NCBI RefSeq assembly: GCF_000024725.1
Contig: NC_013960.1
Coordinates: 124,001 to 188,000, forward strand
Origin: Nitrosococcus halophilus Nc 4
GTDB taxonomy: Bacteria > Pseudomonadota > Gammaproteobacteria > Nitrosococcales > Nitrosococcaceae
Length of the DNA: 64,000 nt
Direction: 5' to 3'
Below, one piece after another: positions 25,526-34,638 of the stretch (the stretch's first letter is position 1; each line of letters starts with the position of its first letter). The notes under the pieces were generated by a model. The model ran no database searches, was not told where the DNA came from, and was given only the letters and a program-made list of their open reading frames with translations. Made by a program: the position numbers and the translations under genes.

Positions 25526-26119
25526 GGTGGCCTCTTCATTAATATTTGAACTAAGGCACACAGTTAATGTTAGATATCGCCATAAAAATAGCAAGTAAAA
25601 TTTAGTAAAAAATTAAGGTAAAAAAATGTTTCATAAATTTAACAAAATTATGAGATAAGAAGATATTATTATAGTTAACCTTTTTATTTTAATGATATTT
25701 TTTTGAATTTGTTACCTGTAATAAACATGAAACACTTAAATTAAAATTTACTAATTTAAATAGAGTTCTTGAAAATATAGGGCTCGTGAAATGAGGGCCT
25801 ATAACAAGTGCTTATGTGAAGTGACCATTGTTGTTATAGTTGCCAGGGGTTGTAAAGATAATAAAAAAATAATTTTTATTTTTTTATATAACCCAAGGAA
25901 TATAGTGATATTGTCTTTGGGTCAGTAAAAATTGAACAAAAAATTTATACTCAATACGGGAATAAAAATAGGCTCTTTTGTATGAAGTTAAGCCTTCCGA
26001 CTTGTTTGTTTATAGATTTAATTAAGAGCAAGCAAGGTTTGGTTGGCATATTTGTTGCCCCTTGTTAATTTCTAGTAGCCGTATATCTTAATATTTTTGC
26101 TAGAAAGAGGTTTTATAGT
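25526..26119. other. Very AT-rich spacer, nothing recognised
   Basis: About 590 bases between divergent genes, with poly-A/T tracts and no coding signal. It must contain the promoters of gene C (minus) and of the Ser-rich protein (plus), which I cannot place. Confidence 0.5.
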
Positions 26120-26596
26120 ATGGGTATAAAAAAATGGTTTCTTATAATATGTGCAACAAGTGCGGGTGCTCTTTTATCGAATAAATTGTTAGCTCAACAA
26201 CTTACATTCCCTGGAGGGAATAAGTCTCCAAGCTCGGAGACTGCAACGGTAATTCTTATGTGCAATATAAACTATATTGGTAGATTTGGTAGGTTTGGTT
26301 CCCCAAACCACTCTTTATGTAATTCTTCTGGCAGTGATTCAAGCTCTTGTTCGAGTGATTCCTCAGAGAGTTCATCTGGAGAATCTGAAGAAGAAGATTC
26401 TATGACTCTTGAGATGAGTTCTAATATCCCTATCGGTATTCGTGATGGACTTTTGTCAAGGTTTGGAAACTCGGCGGCTTGTGCTGATTTTAAATCAGGA
26501 ATGTCAACTATGTTGGATAGTTTAGATCCAACTTGCAATATATCTTCATCTCCAAATAATTTAATATATTCCTGCGATTTTGATTTTAAACTTTGA
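26120..26596 (+). CDS. Secreted Ser/Glu-rich protein, unknown
   Basis: 158 residues. An N-terminal signal peptide (WFLIICATSAGALLSNKLLAQ) precedes a body with a long acidic Ser-rich tract (GSDSSSCSSDSSESSSGESE followed by EED) and several Cys (MCNINY, SLCNSSG, ACADFK, PTCNI, YSCDF) that could form disulphides. ATG 26120 follows AAAGAGG. No family is recognised. Low GC like its neighbours suggests that the whole block was acquired together. Confidence 0.6.
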   Translation: MGIKKWFLIICATSAGALLSNKLLAQQLTFPGGNKSPSSETATVILMCNINYIGRFGRFGSPNHSLCNSSGSDSSSCSSDSSESSSGESEEEDSMTLEMSSNIPIGIRDGLLSRFGNSAACADFKSGMSTMLDSLDPTCNISSSPNNLIYSCDFDFKL

Positions 26597-26779
26597 TGGC
26601 TCTTTGGTAATGGATTAATTCGTGGTTATATTTGAAGTAGGAATTTAATATCAGAAAAAACGGGAAAATTTTACGCTTTGCAGGAGCACAAGGAAGTGCG
26701 ATGTCGCCCTCGTGAAAGTGCGAAGTAAAATAGCGTATCGAAGGCGAGGGCAGTATTAAGCGTTGTTTGGGTTGGCGTT

Positions 26780-27625
26780 TTTCCGTATAAATGGCAGTGG
26801 GGAGTTTTTATAAGGTTAGTTGTGAATGCTTGCTGCTATGTATGGAATTGGGCGCTGGAACGGCGTACCTGAGCTTACAAGGAGGCAGGCGAGTTTCTTT
26901 ATGCCGTTGCGTTGCTGCGGTAACCGACCTTGCTGTTATTGAAGAACTCCCAATCTATCCCCAAGGCCGCTAGTGCGACGGCTCTCACCTATTATCCTGA
27001 AAAGCTAGGACCAGGCCGCTACCCGAAGTTTAAGTACCCCAGCAAAAGTTTTAAGGGGTTATTTTTTTTGACATTCATCCCTGCCGACGCCTCTTCGTGC
27101 GCACAGCGCACGCTACTGGTCGGCTCGTAGGGGCGGTTGAGCCATGCGAAACCGACCGCATTCTTCTCAAAATTTTTGCCGAGATACTTAAAAACGGGCG
27201 ATAACGGGGTCCTGCACCTTCCAGATTGACAAGCGGCGCGGGGATAAGATGTTTATTCCGGGGGAGTGCTTGCGCCTGCCCAAGCTTGGCCGGGTGCGTG
27301 TGGTGTAATCCTACCGGAACATTCCCGTCATGCCTAACAGCGCGACTGGAGCAAGAATGCTTGCGGCTAGTGGTTTATCTCACTCCCGTGTGATTGCGCA
27401 GACGTGATTAACCCACCTGCGACGGATAGAATCCTTGGGCTAGATTTAGGGCTGTCGGCGCTGGTGGCGATGAGTGACGAAAGGAAGGAGATGCCGAAAC
27501 GATGTTTAAAACAGAACTTGCGCCGGTTGGCCCATGCCCAGAGAGGTTTATCGAGGTATGAGCGCTGCGATCGATGCCACGACCGGGATATTGCCGCCGC
27601 TCGGGTGATTATATGGGCTGTTTGG
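26780..27625 (+). pseudogene. Decayed TnpB (IS605 OrfB-type) gene
   Basis: Scattered pieces in several + frames: VVNACCYVWNWALE near 26815 (N-terminal OrfB), MFIPGECLRLPKLGRVRV near 27250 (beta-barrel region), ILGLDLGLSALVAMSD (RuvC I, first Asp) and KQNLRRLAHAQRGLSR near 27420-27550, then directly CDRCHDRDIAAARVI (zinc ribbon and last RuvC Asp) near 27570-27615. Stops, frame changes and a deletion between RuvC I and the zinc ribbon make it inactive. A sequence of about 110 bases at 27085-27195 recurs at 49896-49990. Confidence 0.72.
27085..27195. repeat. Repeat shared with 49896-49990, hairpin GTGCGCACAGCGCAC
   Basis: CCTCTTCGTGCGCACAGCGC then ACGCTACTGGTCGGCTCGTA and later TTTTTGCCGAGATACTTAAA match the second copy closely. 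The GTGCGC/GCGCAC hairpin suggests an IS605-type element end. Confidence 0.6.
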
Positions 27626-29164
27626 GGATGTTTTTATGAATACCCGTGAACAATATTTTATCTCCATAAGTATTAAATACATAAACCCTAAAATAAATAG
27701 TACTAAGGTAGTAGGCTCGGGAACTGTTGATGGTTTTGGTCCGCTGAATGATAGTATAGCATTTACTGGCGTATTAAAATTTTGATCCCAAATGTCAGAA
27801 CCTATTTTTGTTTGCTCAAAACCTAGAAATAATTCTGGTAAAAGAATAGATTCAAAACTAATTTCCTTAAAATAATCTTGAAGCCAAGAAGAAACATCTA
27901 GATTAGCTTCTAATACATTTAAAATCGGTGCAAACATATTAAAGCCTTGAGATTGAAATATACTACCTTCAAAAACTAATGTTGGTAAACTGGCCCTATA
28001 AAGAACGTTGCCTCTTCTATCTAAGAGTCTTATTTCTGTGCCTGAAAAATATTCACGCCCTTCTATGCTCGCGAAATGAGTCAAGGGATCTATTTCAATA
28101 TAACCTCCATTTAATGGATCATTTTTATACTTATCTTTTATGTTTATAGGTAACCTATCAAAATATAATGTATTGTTTGTTTTATCCCAGTGCATTTGGA
28201 ATTTCTGGGATTCACCAACGATCTCATGACCTATTGACTGACCCACTTGAAATGTAGCTCTAGGAGGCGCTTCATAGGACAGTTCAATATGCGTATTTTT
28301 TAGATGTAGTATTAGGCTTTGTTGTGGATTAATAAACTCATCTAACAATGGAACTGAGACACTAAGATTACCTGGATTTTCTTTTAGTATTAATTGATCA
28401 TCAATTCTATTAATATTTGTATCGAACCAATTTTTTATTGCTTGGGAAGAAGAATCTCCAAGGTACATTGTTGATTCTTTTCCATTCTCTAAAAGAGAAA
28501 CAAATCCAATAGTGGTCGTTTTTGTTTTTCCCCCAGATTGCTGCACAATTTCAATGGTGTCTCGCATATAAGAGAGAGAAGAGGCAGCCTCTGATTTCAT
28601 TTTTAGTTTATCAATGTCCCAAGTTAGATTAAGTAAAGGATTAAAAGAGTTAGGAGGCGGGAAAGTGTCATCAGTAAAAGTATTTTGTATTAAAAAATTT
28701 GAGATCAACCCTTGGCTAATGGTAGCGGCTCTTGAAAATAGTGGATCTAATGAAGAACTTTTTGCGGCTGTGTAATGTTGGCTTTGAAAGGTTGCTATTG
28801 CCGCTGGATCATTAAGAACACCACCATTTGAAATATTTGCATCTAGGTTTAAAAATACACTACTAGACGAAGAAGAAGAATGTGAGTTGATGGTTCTATC
28901 TGAATTCCCAAGGTTTATTTCAGATTCAAAAAAATCGGGGTCAGTGCTAACGGCAGTTGCATAAGAAGCCGTACCTGCAGTCACGAGTGTGGATGGATTG
29001 GGTGGAAAATAAATACCATCATTACTCATAAGCTGAGCAGTTATTGTTGTTTCACTTTCAGTTCCTGCACTAGGAATCAATACTGCATTACTGATTCTAG
29101 GTGTACCTAGAATCAGTAATGCGATATTTAATATAAATATATTTTTATAAATCAAATTTTTCAT
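27548..29164 (-). CDS. Large PEP-CTERM secreted protein
   Basis: About 538 residues from ATG 29164 (MKNLIYKNIFILNIALLILG); the same frame extends upstream to 29239. A signal peptide ends near PRISNA. The body is polar and Ser/Asn-rich, without a domain I know. Near the C-terminus VPEPTTLVLFILGFMYLILM plus EIKYCSR is a PEP-CTERM sorting signal. The last 25-30 residues (TSPNSPYNHPSGGNIPVV...) run into the TnpB remnant, so the native stop has been lost. A perfect 36-base palindrome (29085-29122 with spacer) lies in the signal-peptide codons. Confidence 0.72.
   Translation of the reverse strand: MKNLIYKNIFILNIALLILGTPRISNAVLIPSAGTESETTITAQLMSNDGIYFPPNPSTLVTAGTASYATAVSTDPDFFESEINLGNSDRTINSHSSSSSSSVFLNLDANISNGGVLNDPAAIATFQSQHYTAAKSSSLDPLFSRAATISQGLISNFLIQNTFTDDTFPPPNSFNPLLNLTWDIDKLKMKSEAASSLSYMRDTIEIVQQSGGKTKTTTIGFVSLLENGKESTMYLGDSSSQAIKNWFDTNINRIDDQLILKENPGNLSVSVPLLDEFINPQQSLILHLKNTHIELSYEAPPRATFQVGQSIGHEIVGESQKFQMHWDKTNNTLYFDRLPINIKDKYKNDPLNGGYIEIDPLTHFASIEGREYFSGTEIRLLDRRGNVLYRASLPTLVFEGSIFQSQGFNMFAPILNVLEANLDVSSWLQDYFKEISFESILLPELFLGFEQTKIGSDIWDQNFNTPVNAILSFSGPKPSTVPEPTTLVLFILGFMYLILMEIKYCSRVFIKTSPNSPYNHPSGGNIPVVASIAALIPR
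29085..29122. repeat. Perfect 18-base inverted repeat inside the signal-peptide codons
   Basis: Arms 29085-29102 (GCATTACTGATTCTAGGT) and 29105-29122 with a 2-base spacer. It encodes ALLILGTPRISNA on the minus strand. In mRNA it would form an 18-bp hairpin about 42 bases after the start codon. Confidence 0.9.
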
Positions 29165-29358
29165 ATTCCTGTAGAAAAGGATAAGGAAAATTGTAAATAG
29201 GATGGCTGTTAATGTTATACTATTTGTTAAAATATTCATATTACTGTTTGATGTTTTTATAAATTTAATAACTATCTTTAAGGCTGTTAATTATTAGTAT
29301 AAATTGAGAATCGACTGATTAGTTATAATATTATTGCAAATTACTAAGATTATTTTGC

Positions 29359-29400
29359 AATAATAGGGGTCAGGTCTTGTCTATTGTTATTTATAGAGAC
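29359..29400 (-). repeat. REP-like repeat, inverted copy
   Basis: AGGGGTCAGGTCTTGTCTAT then TGTTATTTATAG is the reverse complement of the repeats at 8979-9028 and 10969-11021. A hairpin ATTATTGCAAA / TTTGCAATAAT lies just before it (about 29331-29361). Confidence 0.7.
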
Positions 29401-29448
29401 GCAGTAATGTATGGCCATGTCTTTTCATAATCTAGAGAGGGGTGGTTA

Positions 29449-30735
29449 GTGAGTCAAAAAAAATACAGCGCGATAATTCGCCAGCTCTCCGATCGGATTG
29501 TCACGGCCCAGGCCCCCATCCGGATTCTGGATTCGATCAAATGGGACGATAGTATTCAGCAGGCTTTCTTTGCCCATGGTGGCCGTTGCCAGCCTGAGGT
29601 GGATGCTGCTTATTACGACCGTAATCCTCTCAAATACGATATCAATGCCCTAAGTAAAACCTTTCGGGAAATCGAAGCGGATGTGGTCGCAAAGCTTGGG
29701 CAGTCTGAGGCGGCGGGCAACATTATGTGCCGTATGTGCCGGGAATACCGGCGGGTGCTGGATATGCTGGCAGCCCGGGGGACCCCTGCGTTTGCCGAGA
29801 TTGCCCGGGAGTTGTATGGGAGTTCGATTGATGTTTTTCACAGGGGCGGCCCGACGGTGGCGGATTTGGGGACGCTGCTGGACAGATCCCTGCGCAATAT
29901 TGATGAGCGGGTATTTCTGGAAAAAAGTCCCAAGGACATTCCTACCCCCGCGGCGGTAACGCTGTTACAGCAGTGGCTGGATCAAGTGTTTACGGATCCT
30001 GCGGCGCGGGTACGGGTGATGGAAAGCGACGGGATTGTGGCCGATGCGGCCGCGGGATCGGATTACATCAAACTGCGTGCTAATACCTGCTTCAGTGAGC
30101 GAGATCTACGGGCCTTGGAAGCCCATGAAGGCTGGGTGCATGTAGGCACTACCTTGAATGGGAGTCTGCAACCCACCTGTACCTTTCTGAGCAAGGGCAC
30201 GCCCTCGGATACTATCACCCAGGAAGGGCTGGCGGTATTTATCGAAGTGGTGTCCTTCAACTCCCATCCTGCCCGCCTGCGGCGTATCGCAGACCGTATT
30301 CGCGCGATTCACCTGGCTGAACAGGGGGCGACCTTTCTGGACATCTTTACCCTGCTCTGTGATGAAGGCCGGTCGGCGGAGGAGGCATACGCCGCCACCA
30401 TGCGAATTTTTCGGGGCAGTACGCCGGAAGGGGGTCCCTTTACCAAAGATTTGGCCTACAGCAAGGGCTTTGTGCTGGTGTATAACTTTTTCCGGTTGGC
30501 AGTGCGGCGCGGGCGGCTGGATCGGATTCCGTTGCTATTTTGCGGTAAGCTCGCCATCGAAGATATGGGCACCCTCGCCCAGTTGGCTGAGGCGGGGGTG
30601 GTCAAGTCTCCGAAATACCTGCCGCCGCCCTTGGTGGATCTGAATGCGCTGACGGCATGGATGGCCTATTCGAATTTTTTAAACCAAATTGATCTGATTC
30701 AAATCGACGCGGATTTTGCGCCATTACTGGATTAA
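29449..30735 (+). CDS. QEGLA-motif protein (DUF1704, putative metallopeptidase)
   Basis: 428 residues from GTG 29449 (AGAGAGGGG upstream). It carries HEGWVH (an HExxH-like zinc site, residues about 227-232) and TQEGLAVFIE, the QEGLA motif that names this family ('flavohemoglobin expression-modulating QEGLA motif protein'). The fold is shared with eukaryotic tyrosine carboxypeptidases, so a peptidase role is likely, though the bacterial substrate is unknown. High GC marks the return to core sequence after the AT-rich block. Confidence 0.85.
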   Translation: MSQKKYSAIIRQLSDRIVTAQAPIRILDSIKWDDSIQQAFFAHGGRCQPEVDAAYYDRNPLKYDINALSKTFREIEADVVAKLGQSEAAGNIMCRMCREYRRVLDMLAARGTPAFAEIARELYGSSIDVFHRGGPTVADLGTLLDRSLRNIDERVFLEKSPKDIPTPAAVTLLQQWLDQVFTDPAARVRVMESDGIVADAAAGSDYIKLRANTCFSERDLRALEAHEGWVHVGTTLNGSLQPTCTFLSKGTPSDTITQEGLAVFIEVVSFNSHPARLRRIADRIRAIHLAEQGATFLDIFTLLCDEGRSAEEAYAATMRIFRGSTPEGGPFTKDLAYSKGFVLVYNFFRLAVRRGRLDRIPLLFCGKLAIEDMGTLAQLAEAGVVKSPKYLPPPLVDLNALTAWMAYSNFLNQIDLIQIDADFAPLLD

Positions 30736-30798
30736 TTAGGGAGGTGGTGCCGATCTCTACCTAGCCTTCTTTTTTCTACTACCCCTTGGAAAAGCCAG

Positions 30799-31677
30799 TT
30801 AAACCGAAGCCTTTAAGGTGGCGGGTAGTCCTTCCTCCAAGGTCGGATAGTGGAGCCCTATGCCTAGCACCGTTTTCATCCGCCGGTTGTCTAGTCGACG
30901 GGATTCATTTAAGTATTCCAATAACTTCGGGGAGAAAGTTCGTTGGGCTTCGGCCAGGCTGACACAGGGCGGGCGGGGTAGGCCCGCGGCATCGGCCAGG
31001 CGGTAGAGGTAATCGGTCATGCTGCTAGGCTGATCATCGCTGACATTGTAGATCCTGGCCGGTGCGTTGTCTTGGCCGGCGCGCAGGGCAATGGCGGCCA
31101 GATCATCGGCATGAATGCGGTTGTTCCAGGGAGCCTGGTCTGGGCAGACTACTGGATTGCCTTGGCGCAGGCGCTCAAGGGGCAGGCGGCCGGGGCCGTA
31201 GATGCCAGGCACGCGCAGGATGACAAGGGGGAGGGTATGACGGCGGGCAAAGGCCGTTAGTTGCCGCTCAGCATCGACCCGGCGGCGGGAACGATCGTTG
31301 CCAGGATGCACCGGGAAAGCTTCATTGACCCAGGCCCCTCTACAGTCCCCATAGACGCCGGAGGTGGAGATATAGACGATGCGCCGGGGTGGAACCTCTT
31401 CCAGGGCTTCCAGCAGATGAGCGGTTCGGGTATCGGAAGTTCCAGAAAGGGGGGGCGGGGCGAAGTGGAATAGGAGGGGCCTGTTCCGGGGTATATCATG
31501 CAAGGTTTCGGGATGGTCCAGATCGCCAGGAATGGCGTGGTAACCCGCCAGGTCACAGGGGGTTCGGACCAGCGTTGCCACCTCGCCTCCCTCAGCCTGC
31601 CACAAGGCAGCGACTCGGCGCCCGATGTCGCCGAAGCCAACTATGAAGGCGGAAATTCGGGAGGGGGAGAAGGTCAT
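30799..31677 (-). CDS. SDR-type NAD-dependent epimerase/reductase (YeeZ-like)
   Basis: 292 residues. The Rossmann motif is IVGFGDIGRRVAALW; then LLFHFAPPPLSG, RIVYISTSGVYGDCRGAWVNE (Ser and Tyr near the usual active site; the Y-x-x-x-K Lys is replaced) and LVILRVPGIYGPGRLPLERL, RIHADDLA follow, as in the YeeZ group of extended SDRs. The reaction is unknown. Its 3' end is 63 bases from the convergent QEGLA gene. The start at 31677 is ATG (MTFSPSRISAFIVGFG). Confidence 0.82.
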   Translation of the reverse strand: MTFSPSRISAFIVGFGDIGRRVAALWQAEGGEVATLVRTPCDLAGYHAIPGDLDHPETLHDIPRNRPLLFHFAPPPLSGTSDTRTAHLLEALEEVPPRRIVYISTSGVYGDCRGAWVNEAFPVHPGNDRSRRRVDAERQLTAFARRHTLPLVILRVPGIYGPGRLPLERLRQGNPVVCPDQAPWNNRIHADDLAAIALRAGQDNAPARIYNVSDDQPSSMTDYLYRLADAAGLPRPPCVSLAEAQRTFSPKLLEYLNESRRLDNRRMKTVLGIGLHYPTLEEGLPATLKASV

Positions 31678-31804
31678 CTAGGTAGTGGATCCTGCCGCAT
31701 TGGGAAATACTTTATTCTTTGCCCTGGGTGGGAATGTTAGTCTTTGTATTCTAGCATTTAATCTTATAACGTTTCTTTATCCCATTCGATGAGTTGCAAT
31801 ATGC

Positions 31805-32137
31805 GAATCCTATGAATATCGTGCGGTCTATCCAGATGGCAAATCTGAATTGCTCTTGCGGGTGCCAAAGTACAACTTCAATTGGCAACTCAGCTATGTG
31901 CTCGAAGAGCCTTTGACCCTCCCCAAAGGGACTCGCATCGAATGTACAGCGTACTTCGATAACTCTTCGAGCAACCCATATAATCCCGACCCTACCCAGG
32001 AGGTTCGCTGGGGCGATCAGAACTGGGAGGAAATGATGGCCGGTTTCATTAACGTGGCTATCGATGCTGATCAGAACCCAGGATCAGTATTTGCTTCAGA
32101 AAAGCCAGTGAATAAGGGGACGTCCAGCAGTCGCTAA
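31805..32137 (+). pseudogene. C-terminal fragment of a redoxin/ascorbate-dependent monooxygenase-like protein
   Basis: The frame starts without an initiator and reads [20 protein letters not shown], then [23 protein letters not shown] and [30 protein letters not shown]. This is the conserved end of copper type II, ascorbate-dependent monooxygenase C-terminal domains found in large secreted proteins. Everything upstream is missing. The stop codon overlaps the end of the convergent desaturase gene. Confidence 0.7.
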
Positions 32138-33303
32138 GCCTGCTGGAGGGAATATCCCCGCAAAGACAGGGCGAAATCCTGCAAGGCCTTGATGCCGGAC
32201 TCCTCGGCCCGCTTACACCAATCCTGCAGGGCTTGTAATAACGCCTCCTGGCTAGACCAAGCTTGAGACCAGATTTCCTGCAACTGCTGGCGGAAACGGT
32301 ACACCGTCTCCAAGCGATGGCTTTCTTCCAAAAGGGCTTTCAACTCCTGCCGGGCTTTGGCATCCACTAAAGCCTCATGGCGTACCAGCCAATTCCGGGC
32401 CCGCCGATACAGCTCGTTGCCTGAGAAGTGGGCGGCTTCCTCTTTCAGCACCGGCAGCATCACCTTCCGGCCATAGGAGGTCATCAGATGGAAGCGGTGC
32501 GCCACCACCGCCCGGGCCGTGTCCAAATCCACCCACTGCTTCTCGGGCCTGATAAGCAACTTGGGGGCGACCTTTTTCACCCGGGCCAATTTCAACGCCT
32601 GAAATAGCCGAATGTACATCCATCCAATATCAAACTCATACCACTTGGAGGAGAGCTTGGCCGAACTGCCGTAAGCATGATGGTTGTTATGCAGCTCCTC
32701 ACCCCCGATGAGAATGCCCCAGGGGAAAAGATTGGTGGAGGCATCGGCCACTTCATAATTACGATAGCCCCAGTAATGGCCCAGCCCGTTAATCACTCCC
32801 GCCGCAAAGAAGGGAATCCAATGCATCTGAATAGCCCATATCAACAACCCAGGGACCCCAAATAGCCCCACATTAATCAATAACATGAGTACAATGCCCG
32901 CGCTACTATGCTTAGTATATAAGTTGCGTTCCATCCAATCATCGGGGGTTCCATGGCCGTATTTTTCCGTTACCTCCGGGTTTCTCGCCGCCACCCGGTA
33001 AAGGGAAGCGCCCTGCCATAATACTTTATGAATGCCCACCAGTTGTGGGCTATGGGGATCTTCCTCGGTTTCACACTTGGCGTGGTGTTTACGGTGCACC
33101 GCGGCCCACTCCTTGGTGACCATGCCGGTGGTCAGCCAGAGCCAAAAACGGAAGAAGTGGCTGAGTACCGGATGAAGATCCAATGCCCGGTGAGCTTGAT
33201 GGCGATGAAGGTAAACGGTAACACCTGTTATCGTAATGTGAGTGAGCAGCAGGCTGACGGCGAGGTAACCCCAAAAAGATAACTCGAAAAGACCCAAAAA
33301 CAT
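32134..33303 (-). CDS. Acyl-CoA/acyl-lipid delta-9 fatty-acid desaturase
   Basis: About 389 residues from ATG 33303 (CCGGAG upstream). The three His boxes are complete: HRHQAHR, HRKHHA and HNNHHAYG, which bind the di-iron centre. Hydrophobic segments ([64 protein letters not shown]) place it in the inner membrane. It introduces a cis double bond into saturated acyl chains for membrane fluidity. The C-terminal 150 residues are a helical extension with coiled-coil character, longer than in the shortest family members. Confidence 0.92.
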   Translation of the reverse strand: MFLGLFELSFWGYLAVSLLLTHITITGVTVYLHRHQAHRALDLHPVLSHFFRFWLWLTTGMVTKEWAAVHRKHHAKCETEEDPHSPQLVGIHKVLWQGASLYRVAARNPEVTEKYGHGTPDDWMERNLYTKHSSAGIVLMLLINVGLFGVPGLLIWAIQMHWIPFFAAGVINGLGHYWGYRNYEVADASTNLFPWGILIGGEELHNNHHAYGSSAKLSSKWYEFDIGWMYIRLFQALKLARVKKVAPKLLIRPEKQWVDLDTARAVVAHRFHLMTSYGRKVMLPVLKEEAAHFSGNELYRRARNWLVRHEALVDAKARQELKALLEESHRLETVYRFRQQLQEIWSQAWSSQEALLQALQDWCKRAEESGIKALQDFALSLRGYSLQQA

Positions 33304-34016
33304 GGAATTTAATTCTCCGGTTTGATGTGATATTCGCAATTGGACCCTTTTCCGGTAGGAAAAGTCAAAAAAATAAATTCATTATTCTCCATCATAGGGC
33401 AGATAGAGCGAGCCTTAAGTGGTATTTAATTTGGTAACTGTTTGAAAGGCTATGAGTTTGTTAAAAATGGCCCAAGCTATCGAAAAGAATAGACGAGCTT
33501 TTTATGGGTGTGAAGTAGGAGTTTGCCGGTGTCATATTAGCAGAAACTTCGCCTACTTTAAGTACTACAGCGAAAGTGTTGAGGGGTTGGAGTTAAAGTA
33601 TTGTTTTGCCGGATACGCGACGCTTAATCCGGCCTACGGGCGGTTTATGAGCGCCTCCTCGTAGGCCGGACCGATTCGCCGGGAGCGAATCGGGACCTCC
33701 GCAGGAGACCCGAAGGGGGCGCGCTAGGGAGGGCGCGCATCAATAAGGTCTTGAGGCCGTTTCCGGCAAGGTCATTGCCCGAAACGGATAGGCTTAGCCT
33801 CTTCTTCATTCGCTCAATTCTCTCCATTTAAAACACGACCCTCCCCAAGGTTGATAGTGTTTCCCGAATAAATGAGATATGAATATCGACCTAGCAGAGG
33901 ATCTTAATTCTCAATCTAATCGTATCTCTCCTATAAAGGAAACTGGCTGGGTGGGAGCCCCTTATCCTCGCCTTCTCCCCTAGGAGAGAAGGTGAGGAAA
34001 GGTGTGTTGTCGGGAA
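33304..34016. other. Structured intergenic region with hairpin cluster
   Basis: About 710 bases without a convincing gene. Between 33608 and 33787 lie successive inverted repeats: GCCGGAT/ATCCGGC (33608-33633), CCGGCCTAC/GTAGGCCGG (33629-33669), CCGATTCGC/GCGAATCGG (33671-33693) and CCGTTTC/GAAACGG (33758-33787). At 33956-34003 a CCTTCTCCCCTAGGAGAGAA palindrome belongs to the family also found at 36608 and 53868. Confidence 0.6.
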
Positions 34017-34301
34017 TTAGCCGATAAACCGACCTACATTGACGTTGTTTTGAGCGTACTGGTTTTGAGTATTCGTATTATGGAGGTCTGAGAAGCCAAA
34101 GTTGGCCACGTTGTTGCCTACCGTATTTTCAATGCCTTGGAATTGGGAAATGGCCTGAGTGGGGTTAACCTCTAAGAAACGATCTCCGATGGGTCCCCAG
34201 GAAAGGGAGCGGTGGGCGCGTACTCCGCCGCGGACGGAGGTCATGGCAGCGCGGTCCAGGGTTTTGCTCTCGGCCAGGTCAGCGATAATAAGTTTGCTCA
34301 T
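34017..34301 (-). CDS. Asn-rich peptide with double-glycine leader (1)
   Basis: 94 residues from ATG 34301 (AAAGGAG upstream). The leader MSKLIIADLAESKTLDRAAM then TSVRGG (Gly-Gly at 25-26) is of the type removed by C39 ABC exporters. The mature part is rich in Asn, Gln and Phe (ISQFQGIENTVGNNVANFGF, NTNTQNQYAQNNVNVG), as in curli-like or other fibre-forming proteins. No Sec signal. Close paralogue of 36666-36950. A sigma-54 promoter lies at 34390-34405. No C39 exporter is encoded nearby. Confidence 0.78.
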   Translation of the reverse strand: MSKLIIADLAESKTLDRAAMTSVRGGVRAHRSLSWGPIGDRFLEVNPTQAISQFQGIENTVGNNVANFGFSDLHNTNTQNQYAQNNVNVGRFIG

Positions 34302-34356
34302 GGTATTTTCTCCTTTAAAACGATAGTTAGGTAGTTCATTAAGCTTTAAATTTAGA

Positions 34357-34374
34357 ACCGAAAGTTTTTTCGGT
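34357..34374 (-). promoter_or_regulatory. 5'-leader hairpin of peptide gene 1
   Basis: ACCGAAA / TTTCGGT (one base shorter on one arm) near the predicted transcript start. The same hairpin occurs at 37001-37017 before peptide gene 2, within a conserved leader. Confidence 0.5.
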
Positions 34375-34389
34375 GCTTGCTCGATATAT

Positions 34390-34405
34390 TGCAGCTCCCG
34401 TGCCA
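34390..34405 (-). promoter_or_regulatory. Sigma-54 promoter of peptide gene 1
   Basis: Minus strand TGGCACGGGAGCTGCA: GG and GC elements are 12 bases apart, matching the TGGCAC-N5-TTGC consensus with one change. It predicts a leader of about 78 bases before ATG 34301. Confidence 0.72.
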
Positions 34406-34638
34406 AATGAGTGGATGAATCAGTATGAAATTTGTAACAATATGATTTCTAGTAGTTATTTTTTTGAGTTAGGAGTGGCGATCAAGCTTTTCCTAAAAGC
34501 AGACAATTTTTATGAATGTTTTTGGGGAACAAAACAGGAAATATGTTGGTTTCTAAAAAACTAAATTTCCAATAGCTTCCTATTCGTTGGATTGCTACCT
34601 GGTTGACTTTAATCACTTGACTATTGGCTACTAACCCT

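Noticed and set aside
26272-26538. Acidic 88-codon frame antisense to the Ser-rich secreted protein
   Set aside because: Low-complexity mirror of the Ser codons; the sense frame has a signal peptide and ribosome site.
33452-33664. 70-codon plus-strand frame
   Set aside because: Its 3' half is the hairpin cluster and it has no recognisable protein features.
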